A stretch of DNA of 64,000 nt, taken from contig NZ_CP059732.1 of NCBI RefSeq assembly GCF_014117325.1, positions 7,949,501-8,013,500 on the forward strand. Reading direction: 5' to 3'. A program made the position numbers and the translations under genes. The DNA comes from Spirosoma foliorum. GTDB taxonomy: Bacteria > Bacteroidota > Bacteroidia > Cytophagales > Spirosomataceae. Shown here piece by piece: positions 49,414 to 59,002 of this stretch; the stretch's first letter is position 1, and each line of letters begins with the position of its first letter. The notes beneath the pieces were generated by a model. The model was not told the DNA's origin. It did not search any database and was given only the letters and a program-made list of their open reading frames with translations.

Positions 49414-50900
49414 ATGTTCTGTAATGTCTTCGCTAATAACTCATTCACCAGTTTAGGGTCAGCAGAGCCTTTCGATTTTTTCATGACCTCGCCAACAAAC
49501 ATGCCCATTAAATTTTTCTTTCCTTTTCGATATTGTTCAACTTTATCGGGCCAGGCAGCCAGTACTTCTTCTACCAACGTTTGCAGTGCATCGGTATTGC
49601 GGTTCTGAATGAGTCCGTGTGCTTTTGCCAAGTCTTCGGGCGATGCATTGGGCTGCTCAGCCATCAATGTGAAGATCTGCTGAGCCGCCGTTTGACTTAC
49701 CGTGCCTTTGTCAATCAGGGCAATTAAATCAGCCAATCGTTCGGCCGAAACCGGAAACTGACGATCGCGCAGCGTTTTTTCGTTAAGCTGACCTTTTACC
49801 GGACCCATGATCCAGTTCGACGCAGCTTTATAATTCGTCGTATTCGTACAAACAGCTTCGTAATATTCGGCCAATTCTTTGGCGTCGGTCAGTAAAGCCG
49901 CATCGTAATCAGGCAAGCCATATACCCTCGTAAATTTCTGGTATAAGGCAGCCGGAAGCATTGGCATCTGAGCCTGAATATCTGCCAACCATTCCTCCGA
50001 AACAACGACTGGTGTCAGGTCAGGATCAGGGAAATAGCGATAATCATTCATGGTTTCCTTCTCACGCATACCATAGCTGAGACCTGTAGCGGCATCGAAC
50101 GTACGGGTTTCCTGTATGATGCGCCCGCCCGATTCGGTCAGTTCAACCTGGCGAAGGAATTCACTGTCTACTGCGCGCATTACGTTCCGAATCGAGTTCA
50201 GGTTTTTAACCTCAACCTTCGTGCCGAGATGTGTTGCGCCTTTGGGACGGATCGAAACGTTGACATCGCACCGGAGTGAACCTTCCTCCATATTCCCATC
50301 GCAGATGTCCAGATACCGTACCAACCGACGAACTTCAGTTAGGTATTGGCCCGCTTCGTCGGCAGTTCGGATAGTAGGGTCCGTCACCATTTCGATCAAA
50401 GGTGTTCCGGCTCGGTTATAGTCAAGCTGAGTGGCCCATTCATCGCCATCGTGGATGGATTTACCAGCATCTTCCTCAAGGTGAATGTGGTGAAGCTGAA
50501 TGGTTGTTTGGTAGGATTGACCCGTGACAGGGTCTTTGGCTTTAATCGGAATGCCGCCACCAACGCAAATCGGCCCTTTATCCTGCGATAACTGATAGCC
50601 TTTTGGCAGATCTGGATAAAAATAATTTTTACGGGCAAACACATTGTGGCGCGTGATTTCGCTACCACAAGCTAATCCCATCCGAATCGCATATTCAACA
50701 GCTTTGCGATTCAGTTTGGGTAACGTGCCCGGATAGCCGAGTGTAATCGCACTGATATTTGTATTGGGTTCTGCGCCGTATGCATTGGCATCGGCCGCGA
50801 AAATTTTGCTTTGCGTAAGCAACTGGCAGTGTACTTCCAGCCCAATTACGGCTTCGTATTTGGACAGAACATCTGGCGAAAGGGTCGCTTCGGCTACCAT
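49410..50900 (-). CDS. gatB: Aspartyl/glutamyl-tRNA(Asn/Gln) amidotransferase subunit B
   Basis: Kinase/amidotransferase subunit of GatCAB, which converts Glu-tRNA(Gln) and Asp-tRNA(Asn) to the amidated forms. 496 residues. 'YEAVIGLEVHCQLLTQSKIF' is the typical N-terminus. 'CGSEITRHNVFARKNYFYPD' and 'LPKGYQLSQ' belong to the GatB signature, and the YqeY-like C-terminal domain ('DALQTLVEEVLAAWPDKVEQ', 'GKKNLMGMFVGEVMKKSKG') binds tRNA. A -7 like element lies 24 nt upstream. gatA and gatC are not in the window, as is common in this phylum. Confidence 0.97.
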   Translation of the reverse strand: MVAEATLSPDVLSKYEAVIGLEVHCQLLTQSKIFAADANAYGAEPNTNISAITLGYPGTLPKLNRKAVEYAIRMGLACGSEITRHNVFARKNYFYPDLPKGYQLSQDKGPICVGGGIPIKAKDPVTGQSYQTTIQLHHIHLEEDAGKSIHDGDEWATQLDYNRAGTPLIEMVTDPTIRTADEAGQYLTEVRRLVRYLDICDGNMEEGSLRCDVNVSIRPKGATHLGTKVEVKNLNSIRNVMRAVDSEFLRQVELTESGGRIIQETRTFDAATGLSYGMREKETMNDYRYFPDPDLTPVVVSEEWLADIQAQMPMLPAALYQKFTRVYGLPDYDAALLTDAKELAEYYEAVCTNTTNYKAASNWIMGPVKGQLNEKTLRDRQFPVSAERLADLIALIDKGTVSQTAAQQIFTLMAEQPNASPEDLAKAHGLIQNRNTDALQTLVEEVLAAWPDKVEQYRKGKKNLMGMFVGEVMKKSKGSADPKLVNELLAKTLQNI

Positions 50901-50923
50901 CGATAAAAATTAGTGATTTTAGG

Positions 50924-50931
50924 CAAAGATA
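50924..50931 (-). promoter_or_regulatory. Putative -7 element of gatB
   Basis: Minus-strand TATCTTTG fits TAnnTTTG, 24 nt before the gatB ATG. The -33 element is not recognisable. Confidence 0.45.
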
Positions 50932-51086
50932 GGCAGAAATAAAACAGCTGACGGTTGCTAATCAGCTTTAACGAAATCATACAAAGGTACCGAACAATAA
51001 ATAGACCAACTTGTAGATGTCTATTTATAGAATTTATAGTCTAAAGACTAATAGTATCTTTTTACATAGAACGACCTCCTCTGAAG

Positions 51087-51983
51087 ATGGCTACCCAAAC
51101 TGTTGAACTGGTTCACGAGAAAAATATTTTGGTGGAAAAAAAGTACCACATGAGTTATGACGAATTTGCGGAGAAACACCTCTTTGCAAATTATCCTGTG
51201 GTAATTGGAGACGCTTGTGAAGCTTGGTCGGCGAAGAAAAAATTTACGCCCGAGTTTTTCAAGAAACACTACAGCGACCGTGAAGTAACTATCTCCGGAA
51301 AAACATACAGCTTAGGGGAATACATTGACTGGATGCTGACGGGCGATGAGACAAACCCTGCTCCTTATCCTTGTACGCTCCAAATTGAGAGCGAATACCC
51401 AGAGCTGTTACGCGATGTTATGCCTCCGCTCAAATATGCCCAACCAAGTCGTATCGGGAGCAAACTCGTACCTAATCGCTTGCTATCAGGGGCAAACACG
51501 CTGGAGATATTTTTTGGCAGCCCAGGCGCTCTGTTCCCCTATGTGCATTACGACTTTATGTGCCTTCACGCGTTCATTACGCAATTGTATGGCGAAAAAG
51601 AATTTACGGTAATTCCTCCCGATCAAACACAATACTTGTACCCAACACCCGGAAATGCCTGGGTTTCACAGGTAAATGATATCTGGAATCCTGATCTGGA
51701 AAAATACCCGCTGTTTGCTAAATCAACGCCCGTTTCGTTTGTCGTCGGCCCTGGAGAAACCTTGTTCATTCCCTGCGGTTGGTGGCATACTGCCCGCTCG
51801 CTCACACCAACCATCTCGGTGGCATTAGATAGCCTGAATGCATCCAACTGGAAGAACTTTATGAATGAAGTCGATATGAATATGCAGAAGCATAGACCCA
51901 AACTAGCTAAAGCGGTTCAAACCTACTTATCTGTGGCTGGGGGCGTATTAGGAACGCTTGAAAAAGCAGGTGTACGGGTGTAA
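51087..51983 (+). CDS. JmjC-type cupin oxygenase-like protein
   Basis: Cupin_8/JmjC-fold protein of 298 residues, probably a 2-oxoglutarate- and iron-dependent hydroxylase. 'FPYVHYDFMCLHAFITQLYG' gives the H-x-D ligands and 'LFIPCGWWHTARSLTPTISV' the distal His, so the iron triad is complete. 'KEFTVIPPDQTQYLYPTPGN' is the usual strand between them. The N-terminus ('YDEFAEKHLFANYPVVIGDA') matches this family's helical cap. Known relatives hydroxylate ribosomal proteins or other substrates; the target here is unknown. The gene converges with crtB, the two stops being only about 3 nt apart, with no terminator between them. Confidence 0.88.
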   Translation: MATQTVELVHEKNILVEKKYHMSYDEFAEKHLFANYPVVIGDACEAWSAKKKFTPEFFKKHYSDREVTISGKTYSLGEYIDWMLTGDETNPAPYPCTLQIESEYPELLRDVMPPLKYAQPSRIGSKLVPNRLLSGANTLEIFFGSPGALFPYVHYDFMCLHAFITQLYGEKEFTVIPPDQTQYLYPTPGNAWVSQVNDIWNPDLEKYPLFAKSTPVSFVVGPGETLFIPCGWWHTARSLTPTISVALDSLNASNWKNFMNEVDMNMQKHRPKLAKAVQTYLSVAGGVLGTLEKAGVRV

Positions 51984-51986
51984 TTT

Positions 51987-52820
51987 TTAGATCACATTCA
52001 GGCGATACTTCAGATACGTTTGGGCGAGTAGCGCAAATTTCTGCGGGTTCGGTACACGAACCCGCTCGTTCTGAATGCGCGAAGCCGGGAGTTGTTTAAT
52101 CTTGTTGAATAGGGTTTGATAGTAGATGTAAGCCAGATAAACGCCCATTCTGGCTCCTCGTGGCAGGTTCATGATGCCAAGATAAGCTTCGTTGAAATCG
52201 CGCTGAATATCAGCTTCGATAAGTTGCTTGACTTCACTGCCAAAGTTGCTGAAATCAACACCGGGGAAATAGGTGCGTCCCCGTTCAACAAAGTCGCTTT
52301 TCATGTCGCGCAGAAAATTCACTTTCTGGAAAGCGGCTCCCAATTTTCGGGCAGGTTCGCACAGGCGGTTGAATTCGGCCAGATTTCCTTCGCAAAACAC
52401 CCGTAAGCACATCAGGCCTACAACCTCCGCCGATCCGTATATATATTCGTTATAGCCATCGGCATCGTATTCCTGACAGTACAAATCCATCTCCATACTT
52501 TTCAGAAACGCTTCAATGAGATCATGCTCAATATGATACTGACTAACCACCAATTGAAACGAATGTAAAACCGGATTCATGCTGATACCTTCCTCAATGG
52601 CCTGATAGGTATCGTGTTTAAATCGTTCTAAGAGCGTTTTTTTGTCGAAATCATGGAATGTATCCACAATCTCGTCGGCGTATCGAACAAATCCATAGAT
52701 GGCGTAGATAGGGAAATGGAATTTGCGATCGAGTGTTTTAATACCTAACGTAAACGACGTACTGTAACGCTCGGTAACTAATTTACTGCATTCCAGTGCG
52801 GTTTTATCGAATAAGGCCAT
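51987..52820 (-). CDS. crtB: Phytoene/squalene synthase family protein (CrtB)
   Basis: Prenyltransferase that joins two geranylgeranyl diphosphates to phytoene, the first committed step of carotenoid synthesis; cytosol or membrane-associated. About 277 residues. The first Asp-rich motif is 'YADEIVDTFHD', preceded by the family's 'RYSTSFTLGIK', and the second is 'NFLRDMKSDFVERGRTYFP'. The frame extends to 52877, but those residues precede the conserved start; I chose the second of two adjacent ATG codons (52823, 52820). crtI lies 123 nt upstream on the same strand, so crtI-crtB form an operon. Confidence 0.93.
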   Translation of the reverse strand: MALFDKTALECSKLVTERYSTSFTLGIKTLDRKFHFPIYAIYGFVRYADEIVDTFHDFDKKTLLERFKHDTYQAIEEGISMNPVLHSFQLVVSQYHIEHDLIEAFLKSMEMDLYCQEYDADGYNEYIYGSAEVVGLMCLRVFCEGNLAEFNRLCEPARKLGAAFQKVNFLRDMKSDFVERGRTYFPGVDFSNFGSEVKQLIEADIQRDFNEAYLGIMNLPRGARMGVYLAYIYYQTLFNKIKQLPASRIQNERVRVPNPQKFALLAQTYLKYRLNVI

Positions 52821-52943
52821 CATACATTTTAAGAAGGAAGGGTTAACAGGAAAGCTATGGAGAGAAAAATAGACCACTGACGAAAGGACATGTACGGCAT
52901 TTTCTTTCGCTTGGTTTCTTTTTCCGGAATGAGTTTCCTAAAA

Positions 52944-54416
52944 CTAAACAAACTCTTTGGCAACTTCATCGGCGACAACCAAGCCTGATATCAAGGAAGG
53001 TGGAACGCCGGGCCCTGGCACAGTTAGTTGACCGGTGTAGAACAAGTTGTTCACCCTTTTGTTCTTAAGAGATGGCTTTAAAAGTGCGGTTTGTCGGAGC
53101 GTATTGGCTAATCCATAGGCATTTCCCCGAAAAGCATTGTAATCAGCCTTAAAATCGCTGTGTGCATAGCTACGCTTGAACACGATGTGTCCCCGAATAG
53201 CCTCACCAACATAGGCTTCGAGCCTATCCATAATCAGGTTGAAATAACGTTCGCGGGTGGCTTCATCGTCGGTAAGATCAGGAGCGACAGGAATTAACAG
53301 AAATAGGTTTTCGCAACCTTCAGGCGCTATGCTCGGATCGGTTTTGGATGGTGCCGATGCATAGAAAAGCGGTTTAGTAGGCCAACGGGGCGTTTCATAA
53401 ATCTCCTGGGCGTGAAGTTTGAAATCTTCATCGAAAAAGAGATTGTGATGCTGTAAACGCGGCACTCGCTTATTTACACCCAGATAAAATAATAGCGATG
53501 AGGGAGCCATTACGCGCTTTTGCCAATAGGCATCGCTGTAATTTCGATTATCAGGCTCTACTAAGCTGGTTTCGACATGGTTATAGTCGGCGCCTGCCAC
53601 AACAATATCGGTCTCAAAAGTGCCTTTATCTGTAATAATCCGGTGCGCTTTTTTATTAAGTATGTCGATTTTTTGTACTGTCTGATTTAACAGAATCTTG
53701 ACCCCTTTCTCTTCGGCGAGGCTGACCATGGCTTTCACAATTTCGTGCATACCGCCCATCGGATACCAGGTGCCAAACACCATTTCGGCGTAGTTCATCA
53801 GGCTATACATGGCAGGAGTGTTTTCGGGAGTGGCTCCTAGAAAAAGCACCGGAAACTCAACTATTTCGAGTAGTCGGGGGTGTTTGAAAAATTTGCGGGC
53901 ATGCGTTGCAAAAGACTGAAAGACATCCAGTCGTGCTACGTCGTAGAGTAATTTTAGACTCAGAAATTCAGTAATGGAGCGGCTTGGTTTCCAGACGAAC
54001 TTATGCATCCCAACTTCGTATTTATAGGCTGCCTGTTTCAGGAATTCTCGTAGTTTAAGTCCGCTGCCTGCTTCTATTTGCTCAAATAGGGCTTCTAACT
54101 TATCGCTACCAGCCGGAAGGTCAACAGATTCGTTGGGGCCGAAAACAACGGAGTAGGAGGGATCAAGCCGAACAAGGTTGTAATAATCGGAAGGCTTTTT
54201 GCCGAAGCGGGCAAAATAGGTTTCAAATACATCAGGCATCCAATACCAGCTTGGGCCCATATCGAATGTAAACCCGTTGGCCTGGAAAATACGCGCTCTG
54301 CCACCAGGCATGGAGTTTTTTTCAAGGATAGTAACGTCGTAACCTTTCTCGGCAAGGCTGGTTGCAGCGGCCAGCCCGGCAAAGCCGGCTCCAATAACAA
54401 GAACGCGTTGGGGCAT
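52944..54416 (-). CDS. crtI: Phytoene desaturase (CrtI type)
   Basis: FAD-dependent enzyme that introduces double bonds into phytoene on the way to lycopene. 490 residues, normal for CrtI. 'VLVIGAGFAGLAAATSLAEK' is the dinucleotide-binding motif; 'PGGRARIFQANGFTFDMGPS' continues the FAD site; the CrtI signature is 'FYTGQLTVPGPGVPPSLISG' at the C-terminus. It is first in the crtI-crtB pair. An ECF sigma factor and its terminator lie upstream on the same strand. Later carotenoid genes (crtY, crtZ) are not in the window, so the final pigment is unknown. Confidence 0.95.
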   Translation of the reverse strand: MPQRVLVIGAGFAGLAAATSLAEKGYDVTILEKNSMPGGRARIFQANGFTFDMGPSWYWMPDVFETYFARFGKKPSDYYNLVRLDPSYSVVFGPNESVDLPAGSDKLEALFEQIEAGSGLKLREFLKQAAYKYEVGMHKFVWKPSRSITEFLSLKLLYDVARLDVFQSFATHARKFFKHPRLLEIVEFPVLFLGATPENTPAMYSLMNYAEMVFGTWYPMGGMHEIVKAMVSLAEEKGVKILLNQTVQKIDILNKKAHRIITDKGTFETDIVVAGADYNHVETSLVEPDNRNYSDAYWQKRVMAPSSLLFYLGVNKRVPRLQHHNLFFDEDFKLHAQEIYETPRWPTKPLFYASAPSKTDPSIAPEGCENLFLLIPVAPDLTDDEATRERYFNLIMDRLEAYVGEAIRGHIVFKRSYAHSDFKADYNAFRGNAYGLANTLRQTALLKPSLKNKRVNNLFYTGQLTVPGPGVPPSLISGLVVADEVAKEFV

Positions 54417-54638
54417 TAGTTAGAAAAAAAAATGATTGAGTCTGTTAGTAATTGCCTGATGAAGCAATTTGTTTTCGTGAAACTACCCGAAAATTACTGA
54501 AACTAACGTGATGAAGAGCCGGATTTATAGGCAAATACAAAAAATAATGACGATACTCCTGAATTATCCAGGTAGAAAAAGAATAGCGTGAAGAATAATC
54601 AGTATGAGGTTAAGTTCTTGATTATGAGAGTATAAAAT

Positions 54639-54673
54639 AAAAAAAGTTGGGTGGATACCACCCAACTTTTTTT
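54639..54673 (-). terminator. Terminator between the ECF sigma gene and crtI
   Basis: Perfect 16-bp stem (54639-54654 with 54658-54673), 3-nt loop, with A- and T-runs as part of the stem, so it can work in both directions. On the minus strand it lies 75 nt after the sigma gene. The remaining ~220 nt to crtI must hold the crtI promoter; I see no good TAnnTTTG there (the closest, TATTTTTTG, has an extra base). Confidence 0.9.
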
Positions 54674-54747
54674 GAACCTTCCTCTTTTTTAACCAAAAAC
54701 TACTCAATCAATATGTCTTAGACGCAGCTTCGTCCAGAAAGTATCGC

Positions 54748-55263
54748 TTATGCGTTAAAATAAGCGTAAACTTTTAATTGATCTTTCAATTCTTTGCGGG
54801 CAATGTGAATCCGATTCTTCACAGTTCCAATGGGGATATTCAGTTTTGCTGCTATTTCGTGGTATTTAAAACCCCGGAAATGCATCATAAACGGTGTTTT
54901 ATAAGTATCGTCGAGGCCATTCACTGCCCGGTTGATATCATCTTGAGCAAAAGACGAATAAGCCAGGTTATCAGTGCTGCTTTCTATTGAGTTTATGTAG
55001 TGCAAATTATCAGTCGTATCAATAAATGTGTTCTTACGAACCATACGCTGATAGTTTGTGATGAATGTGTTTTTCATTATCGTATACAACCAGGCCTTCA
55101 GATTAGTGCCGTCTGTGTACTTGTCACGATTGGTGAATGCTTTCAGTAGTGTGTCCTGTAGTAAGTCGTTCGCATCTTCAACATCTTTTGTAAGACGAAG
55201 GGCGAATGGGCGTAACGATTTGGACACTTTGCCAATATGATTAGTAAATTCGAGAGCTGTCAT
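54748..55263 (-). CDS. ECF RNA polymerase sigma factor
   Basis: Alternative sigma factor of about 171 residues. Region 2 contains 'DVEDANDLLQDTLLKAF' and 'LKAWLYTIMKNTFITNYQR', where it contacts core polymerase and the -10 element; region 4 is 'YHEIAAKLNIPIGTVKNRI' with 'HIARKEL', which reads -35. The frame opens at a TTG at 55311; the ATG at 55263 ('MTALEFTNHIGKVSKSLRPF') is the better start. No anti-sigma factor is next to it. It lies upstream of crtI-crtB but is separated by a terminator, so control of carotenoid genes by this factor is possible but unproven; carotenoid control by ECF factors is known in other bacteria. Confidence 0.92.
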   Translation of the reverse strand: MTALEFTNHIGKVSKSLRPFALRLTKDVEDANDLLQDTLLKAFTNRDKYTDGTNLKAWLYTIMKNTFITNYQRMVRKNTFIDTTDNLHYINSIESSTDNLAYSSFAQDDINRAVNGLDDTYKTPFMMHFRGFKYHEIAAKLNIPIGTVKNRIHIARKELKDQLKVYAYFNA

Positions 55264-55625
55264 GGCTGTTAAGTTTTTCTGTTGAATCACATCTGCATAT
55301 CCACTAGACAAAAAAACAACCAGTCTTTTTAGAAATAGAATAAAAGTCTGAATTTAGAGTTTAAGTATTTGATATTGAGCTATTTGTGTAGTGTTAAATT
55401 TGCGTGCCAAACTTTTTTACTGATAGCCTAGTTGTGGGGAGTGTGGAATATTTCCCCCATTCTGGGGAATCCACACTGTGGATTTTGTTTAGTTTTTTAA
55501 CAAAAAAAATTGAACAGGGATAGTTAGAGCCGTAGACTAGACCGCTAACAAACGATAATTGGCATAGTCTGAATAAATCTGACCATGCCAATTCGGAGAA
55601 TAAAACCCTGATAGAACAACTAGTC
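55264..55625. other. 362-nt gap upstream of the ECF sigma gene
   Basis: A/T-rich, no gene I can support. A hairpin-prone 'ttccccca...tggggaa' stretch lies near 55450-55470 (ggggagtgtggaatatttccccca, ttctggggaatccacactgtgg). This is a candidate leader structure, not convincing as a terminator. A plus-strand TAAATTTG near 55396 has no gene downstream. Confidence 0.4.
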
Positions 55626-56594
55626 TTAAATAAGTCCCTCCTTTAGTAAATCGTGTAGATGCACAAAGCCATGAACCCGCCCTTCTTCGGCGACAATGAG
55701 CTGTGTAATATCTCGCTCTTGCATCAACTGTAAAGCGGCTACAGCATACTCATCAGGAGCTACGCAAACGGGGCCAACCGTCATGGCATCTTTAGCACAG
55801 AGTTGCCAGAAAGAATCATGCTCATAGGCCACTCGTCTAATATCACCGTCCGTAACAATTCCGATTAATAAACCTGCTTCGTCAACCACTGCTGTGGCCC
55901 CTAAACGGTTGGCCGAAATGGTGAAAATAACGTCTTTGATTGTAGCGTCTGGAAGCACTTGTGGGCACTGATTATGGGGAAAAATATCAGCTACTTTCAG
56001 ATATAATTTTTTACCCAACGACCCACCGGGATGGTAACGCGCGAAATCCTGTCGAGTGAAACCTCTAAGCTCTAAAAGACTGACAGCCAGGGCGTCGCCT
56101 AAAGCAAGAGCCACGGTTGTACTGGTTGTAGGAGCCAGATTCAGTGGATCGGCTTCGTGTTCGGCGAAGGCATGAAGCACGTGGTCGGCGTGGTGAGCCA
56201 GATACGAATCGCGCGCGCTGACAAGCGCAATTAACCGAACGCTCGTTCGCTTCAAAAGTGGTAATAGAACTTTGATTTCGGCAGTATTTCCACTCTTCGA
56301 AATAATGAGTACCACATCATTATCCTGAATCATGCCTAAGTCGCCATGAATGGCATCGGCTGCGTGCATAAACAGCGAAGGTGTACCCGTCGAATTCATG
56401 GTGGCTACGATTTTCTGACCAATCAGAGCGCTTTTTCCAACCCCCGTTACTACCAAACGCCCTGTTGTGTTTAGTAACGTTTCTACGGTTGCATCAAATT
56501 GGTCGTCAAGTAAATCGACGGCATTACGGATGGCATCAGCTTCGGCCAGGAGTACCGCGCGGGCAATAGTCTTAGGATTTTTTATTACTTTCAA
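55626..56594 (-). CDS. kdsD: SIS/CBS sugar-phosphate isomerase (KdsD/GutQ/KpsF family)
   Basis: Arabinose 5-phosphate isomerase, converting ribulose 5-phosphate to arabinose 5-phosphate for Kdo of the outer-membrane lipopolysaccharide. 322 residues. The SIS domain covers about 35-170 ('RLVVTGVGKSALIGQKIV', 'GDLGMIQDNDVVLIISKSGN', 'LNLAPTTSTTVALALGDALA', the last being the family's His/Thr-rich active-site signature region). Two CBS domains follow ('VIFTISANRLGATAVVDEAG', 'AALQLMQERDITQLIVAEEG'). No other Kdo genes are adjacent. It diverges from recQ and has a good -7 element. Confidence 0.92.
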   Translation of the reverse strand: MKVIKNPKTIARAVLLAEADAIRNAVDLLDDQFDATVETLLNTTGRLVVTGVGKSALIGQKIVATMNSTGTPSLFMHAADAIHGDLGMIQDNDVVLIISKSGNTAEIKVLLPLLKRTSVRLIALVSARDSYLAHHADHVLHAFAEHEADPLNLAPTTSTTVALALGDALAVSLLELRGFTRQDFARYHPGGSLGKKLYLKVADIFPHNQCPQVLPDATIKDVIFTISANRLGATAVVDEAGLLIGIVTDGDIRRVAYEHDSFWQLCAKDAMTVGPVCVAPDEYAVAALQLMQERDITQLIVAEEGRVHGFVHLHDLLKEGLI

Positions 56595-56650
56595 TGTCAG
56601 TTTTGATGAACAGGAAAACTTTGCTGTGTATATTCGCTAACTTTATATAG

Positions 56651-56658
56651 CAAAGATA
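56651..56658 (-). promoter_or_regulatory. Putative -7 element of the kdsD-like gene
   Basis: Minus-strand TATCTTTG fits TAnnTTTG, 57 nt before the ATG at 56594. No TTTG at the expected distance. Confidence 0.4.
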
Positions 56659-56701
56659 CGGCAAGCAAATAGAGTAAAGTAACTTTTGTACGATTTGTAG
56701 A

Positions 56702-58909
56702 ATGATGCAGGTTGATGAGGCAGTCCACGCGACGCTTAAAGAACGACTGAAAGAAATATTTGGATATAGTCAATTTAGGGGCGAACAGGAAATCATTATT
56801 TACAGCATCCTGGCGGGTCGAAACACGTTTGTTATTATGCCTACTGGGGCAGGTAAGTCGCTGTGTTACCAGCTGCCTGCTATTGTTAGTGATGGTACAG
56901 CGGTTGTTATCTCTCCCCTAATTGCCCTGATGAAAAATCAGGTTGACCAGTTAAACGCCTTTGGAATCAATGCGCAGTTTTTGAATTCGACGCTCTCAAA
57001 AGCCGAGATGAATAAGGTCAAAAAGGACACGTTGAATGGTACACTCAAGCTGCTTTATATTGCGCCAGAATCCTTAACGAAGGAAGAGAATTTGGATTTT
57101 TTAAAGAAAGCCAACATTTCTTTCGTTGCTATTGACGAAGCTCACTGTATTTCTGAATGGGGCCATGACTTCCGGCCCGAGTATCGAAAAATACGAGGTA
57201 TTGTCGATAACATTGGCAATTTGCCCGTTATCGCGCTGACTGCTACGGCGACGCCTAAAGTACAGCAGGATATTCAGAAAAACCTCCAGATGGAGGACGC
57301 CAACCTCTATAAAACCTCGTTCAATCGGAAAAATCTTTACTACGAAATAAAGCCAAAAGTCGACGCCAAAAAGCAGCTTATTAAGTACGTTAAGCAGAAC
57401 AAAGGCAAGTCGGGTATTATTTATTGCCTTAGTCGGAAAACGGTTGAGGAAATTGCCGAATTACTTAGCGTCAATGACGTAAAGGCGCTTCCTTATCACG
57501 CGGGCCTGGACCCACAAACACGAATGCACAATCAGGATGCTTTCCTGAACGAAGATGTTGATGTTGTTTGTGCTACTATTGCGTTCGGGATGGGTATTGA
57601 TAAGCCCGATGTTCGATTCGTAATTCACTACGATGCTCCCAAATCGCTCGAAGGGTATTATCAGGAAACGGGCCGTGCAGGGCGTGATGGCCTGGAAGGC
57701 AATTGTCTGATGTTCTACAGCTACGACGATATTGTCAAGCTGGAGAAGTTCAATAAAGATAAACCCGTTACCGAACGCGATAATGCCAAGCATTTACTGG
57801 CCGAAATGGTTTCATACGCAAATCTGGGCGTGTGTCGTCGTCGGCAATTGCTAGGTTATTTCGGCGAGTTTATGGATAAGGATTGCGGTTTTTGTGACAA
57901 CTGCCTGAAACCGACTGAGAAAATCAAAGTGCAGCATGAAGTTGTTCTGGCTTTGCAAACCGTGTTGCAAACAGACCAACGCTTCGATGTTGCCCATTTG
58001 GCTGATGTATTGACCGCTACCAACAATCAGTATGTTACCAGCTATGAGCACGATCGGCTCGCTGTGTATGGTAAAGGGCGTGAATTCAACGAAGACTGTA
58101 ATTTCTGGTGTTCGCTTATTAAGCAGATCGCTATTTACGGCTATCTCGAAAAAGATGTCGATAACTATGGTATCCTGAAATTGACGCAGCGGGGTTTGAA
58201 TTATATCGAAGATCCATACCCAATTACGCTGGCCAAAGATCATGATTACGAGCAGGCCGTTGAAACAAAAGACGACGACGATAAAGATACCACGCCATCG
58301 TCGGGCGGAGTGGCTTATGATGAAGAGCTGCTTGGGTTACTGAAAGCACTTCGGAAAAAAATTGCCAAAGAGAAGAATTTGCCTCCCTATGTTATCTTCC
58401 AGGAGACATCGATGGAGGAAATGGCAACAACGTATCCAACCACGCGCGAAGAAATGGCGCAGATTAACGGTGTGGGTATGGGTAAAGTGCAGAAGTTTGG
58501 TCGACCCTTTATCGACCTGATCTCTAAGTATGTTGAAGAAAATGAGATTGAAACAGCTCAAGATGTAGTTGTTAAATCGACTGTTAATAAATCGAAAGTC
58601 AAGATCTTCATTATTCAGCAGATCGACCGGAAAGTTGATCTCGATGAAATAGCCGAGTCGAAATCGTTATCGATGGAGGACTTAATGGAAGAAATTGAGC
58701 ATATCTGTTACTCGGGTACGCGGCTCAACCTTGATTATTACATCAATCAGGTAATGGATGAAGACCGGCAGGATGAAATTTACGACTACTTCATGCAGGC
58801 CGACAGTGATAACATTGCTGTAGCTATGCGCGAATTTGGGGGCGATGATTTCACTGAACAAGATCTGCGCCTAATGCGCATTAAATTCCTGTCGGAAGTA
58901 GCAAACTAA
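56702..58909 (+). CDS. recQ: ATP-dependent DNA helicase RecQ
   Basis: 3'-5' DNA helicase of recombination and repair. 735 residues, about 120 more than the E. coli protein. Motif 0 'GYSQFRGEQEIII', motif I 'IMPTGAGKSLCYQLPA', motif II 'AIDEAHCISEWGHDFRPEY', motif III 'ALTATATPKVQQDI' and motif VI 'YYQETGRAGRDGLEG' are complete. The RQC zinc site is 'CRRRQLLGYFGE...CGFCDNC'. An HRDC domain follows (about 540-615, 'ELLGLLKALRKKIAKEKNL'). The last ~110 residues ('SKVKIFIIQQIDRKVDLDEI' to the end) are the extra helical domain usual in Bacteroidota RecQ. Two adjacent ATG codons mark the start. Confidence 0.96.
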   Translation: MMQVDEAVHATLKERLKEIFGYSQFRGEQEIIIYSILAGRNTFVIMPTGAGKSLCYQLPAIVSDGTAVVISPLIALMKNQVDQLNAFGINAQFLNSTLSKAEMNKVKKDTLNGTLKLLYIAPESLTKEENLDFLKKANISFVAIDEAHCISEWGHDFRPEYRKIRGIVDNIGNLPVIALTATATPKVQQDIQKNLQMEDANLYKTSFNRKNLYYEIKPKVDAKKQLIKYVKQNKGKSGIIYCLSRKTVEEIAELLSVNDVKALPYHAGLDPQTRMHNQDAFLNEDVDVVCATIAFGMGIDKPDVRFVIHYDAPKSLEGYYQETGRAGRDGLEGNCLMFYSYDDIVKLEKFNKDKPVTERDNAKHLLAEMVSYANLGVCRRRQLLGYFGEFMDKDCGFCDNCLKPTEKIKVQHEVVLALQTVLQTDQRFDVAHLADVLTATNNQYVTSYEHDRLAVYGKGREFNEDCNFWCSLIKQIAIYGYLEKDVDNYGILKLTQRGLNYIEDPYPITLAKDHDYEQAVETKDDDDKDTTPSSGGVAYDEELLGLLKALRKKIAKEKNLPPYVIFQETSMEEMATTYPTTREEMAQINGVGMGKVQKFGRPFIDLISKYVEENEIETAQDVVVKSTVNKSKVKIFIIQQIDRKVDLDEIAESKSLSMEDLMEEIEHICYSGTRLNLDYYINQVMDEDRQDEIYDYFMQADSDNIAVAMREFGGDDFTEQDLRLMRIKFLSEVAN

Positions 58910-58911
58910 TT

Positions 58912-58997
58912 GATTTACGGTTTACGATTTACGGTTTATGATTTTCTGAAGAATGCAGGCAATCAACTCGTAACTCGTAAATCGTAACTCGTAAATC
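58912..58997. repeat. Palindromic spacer between recQ and purD
   Basis: Left arm 58912-58936 (gatttacggtttacg...) and right arm 58972-58997 (...cgtaaatc) pair at about 22 of 26 positions; words 'gatttacg' and 'cgtaaatc'. It ends 5 nt before the purD ATG. Confidence 0.75.
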
Positions 58998-59002
58998 GGT
59001 AC

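Noticed and set aside
55396..55403. Plus-strand TAAATTTG as a promoter
   Set aside because: No plus-strand gene lies downstream before recQ.
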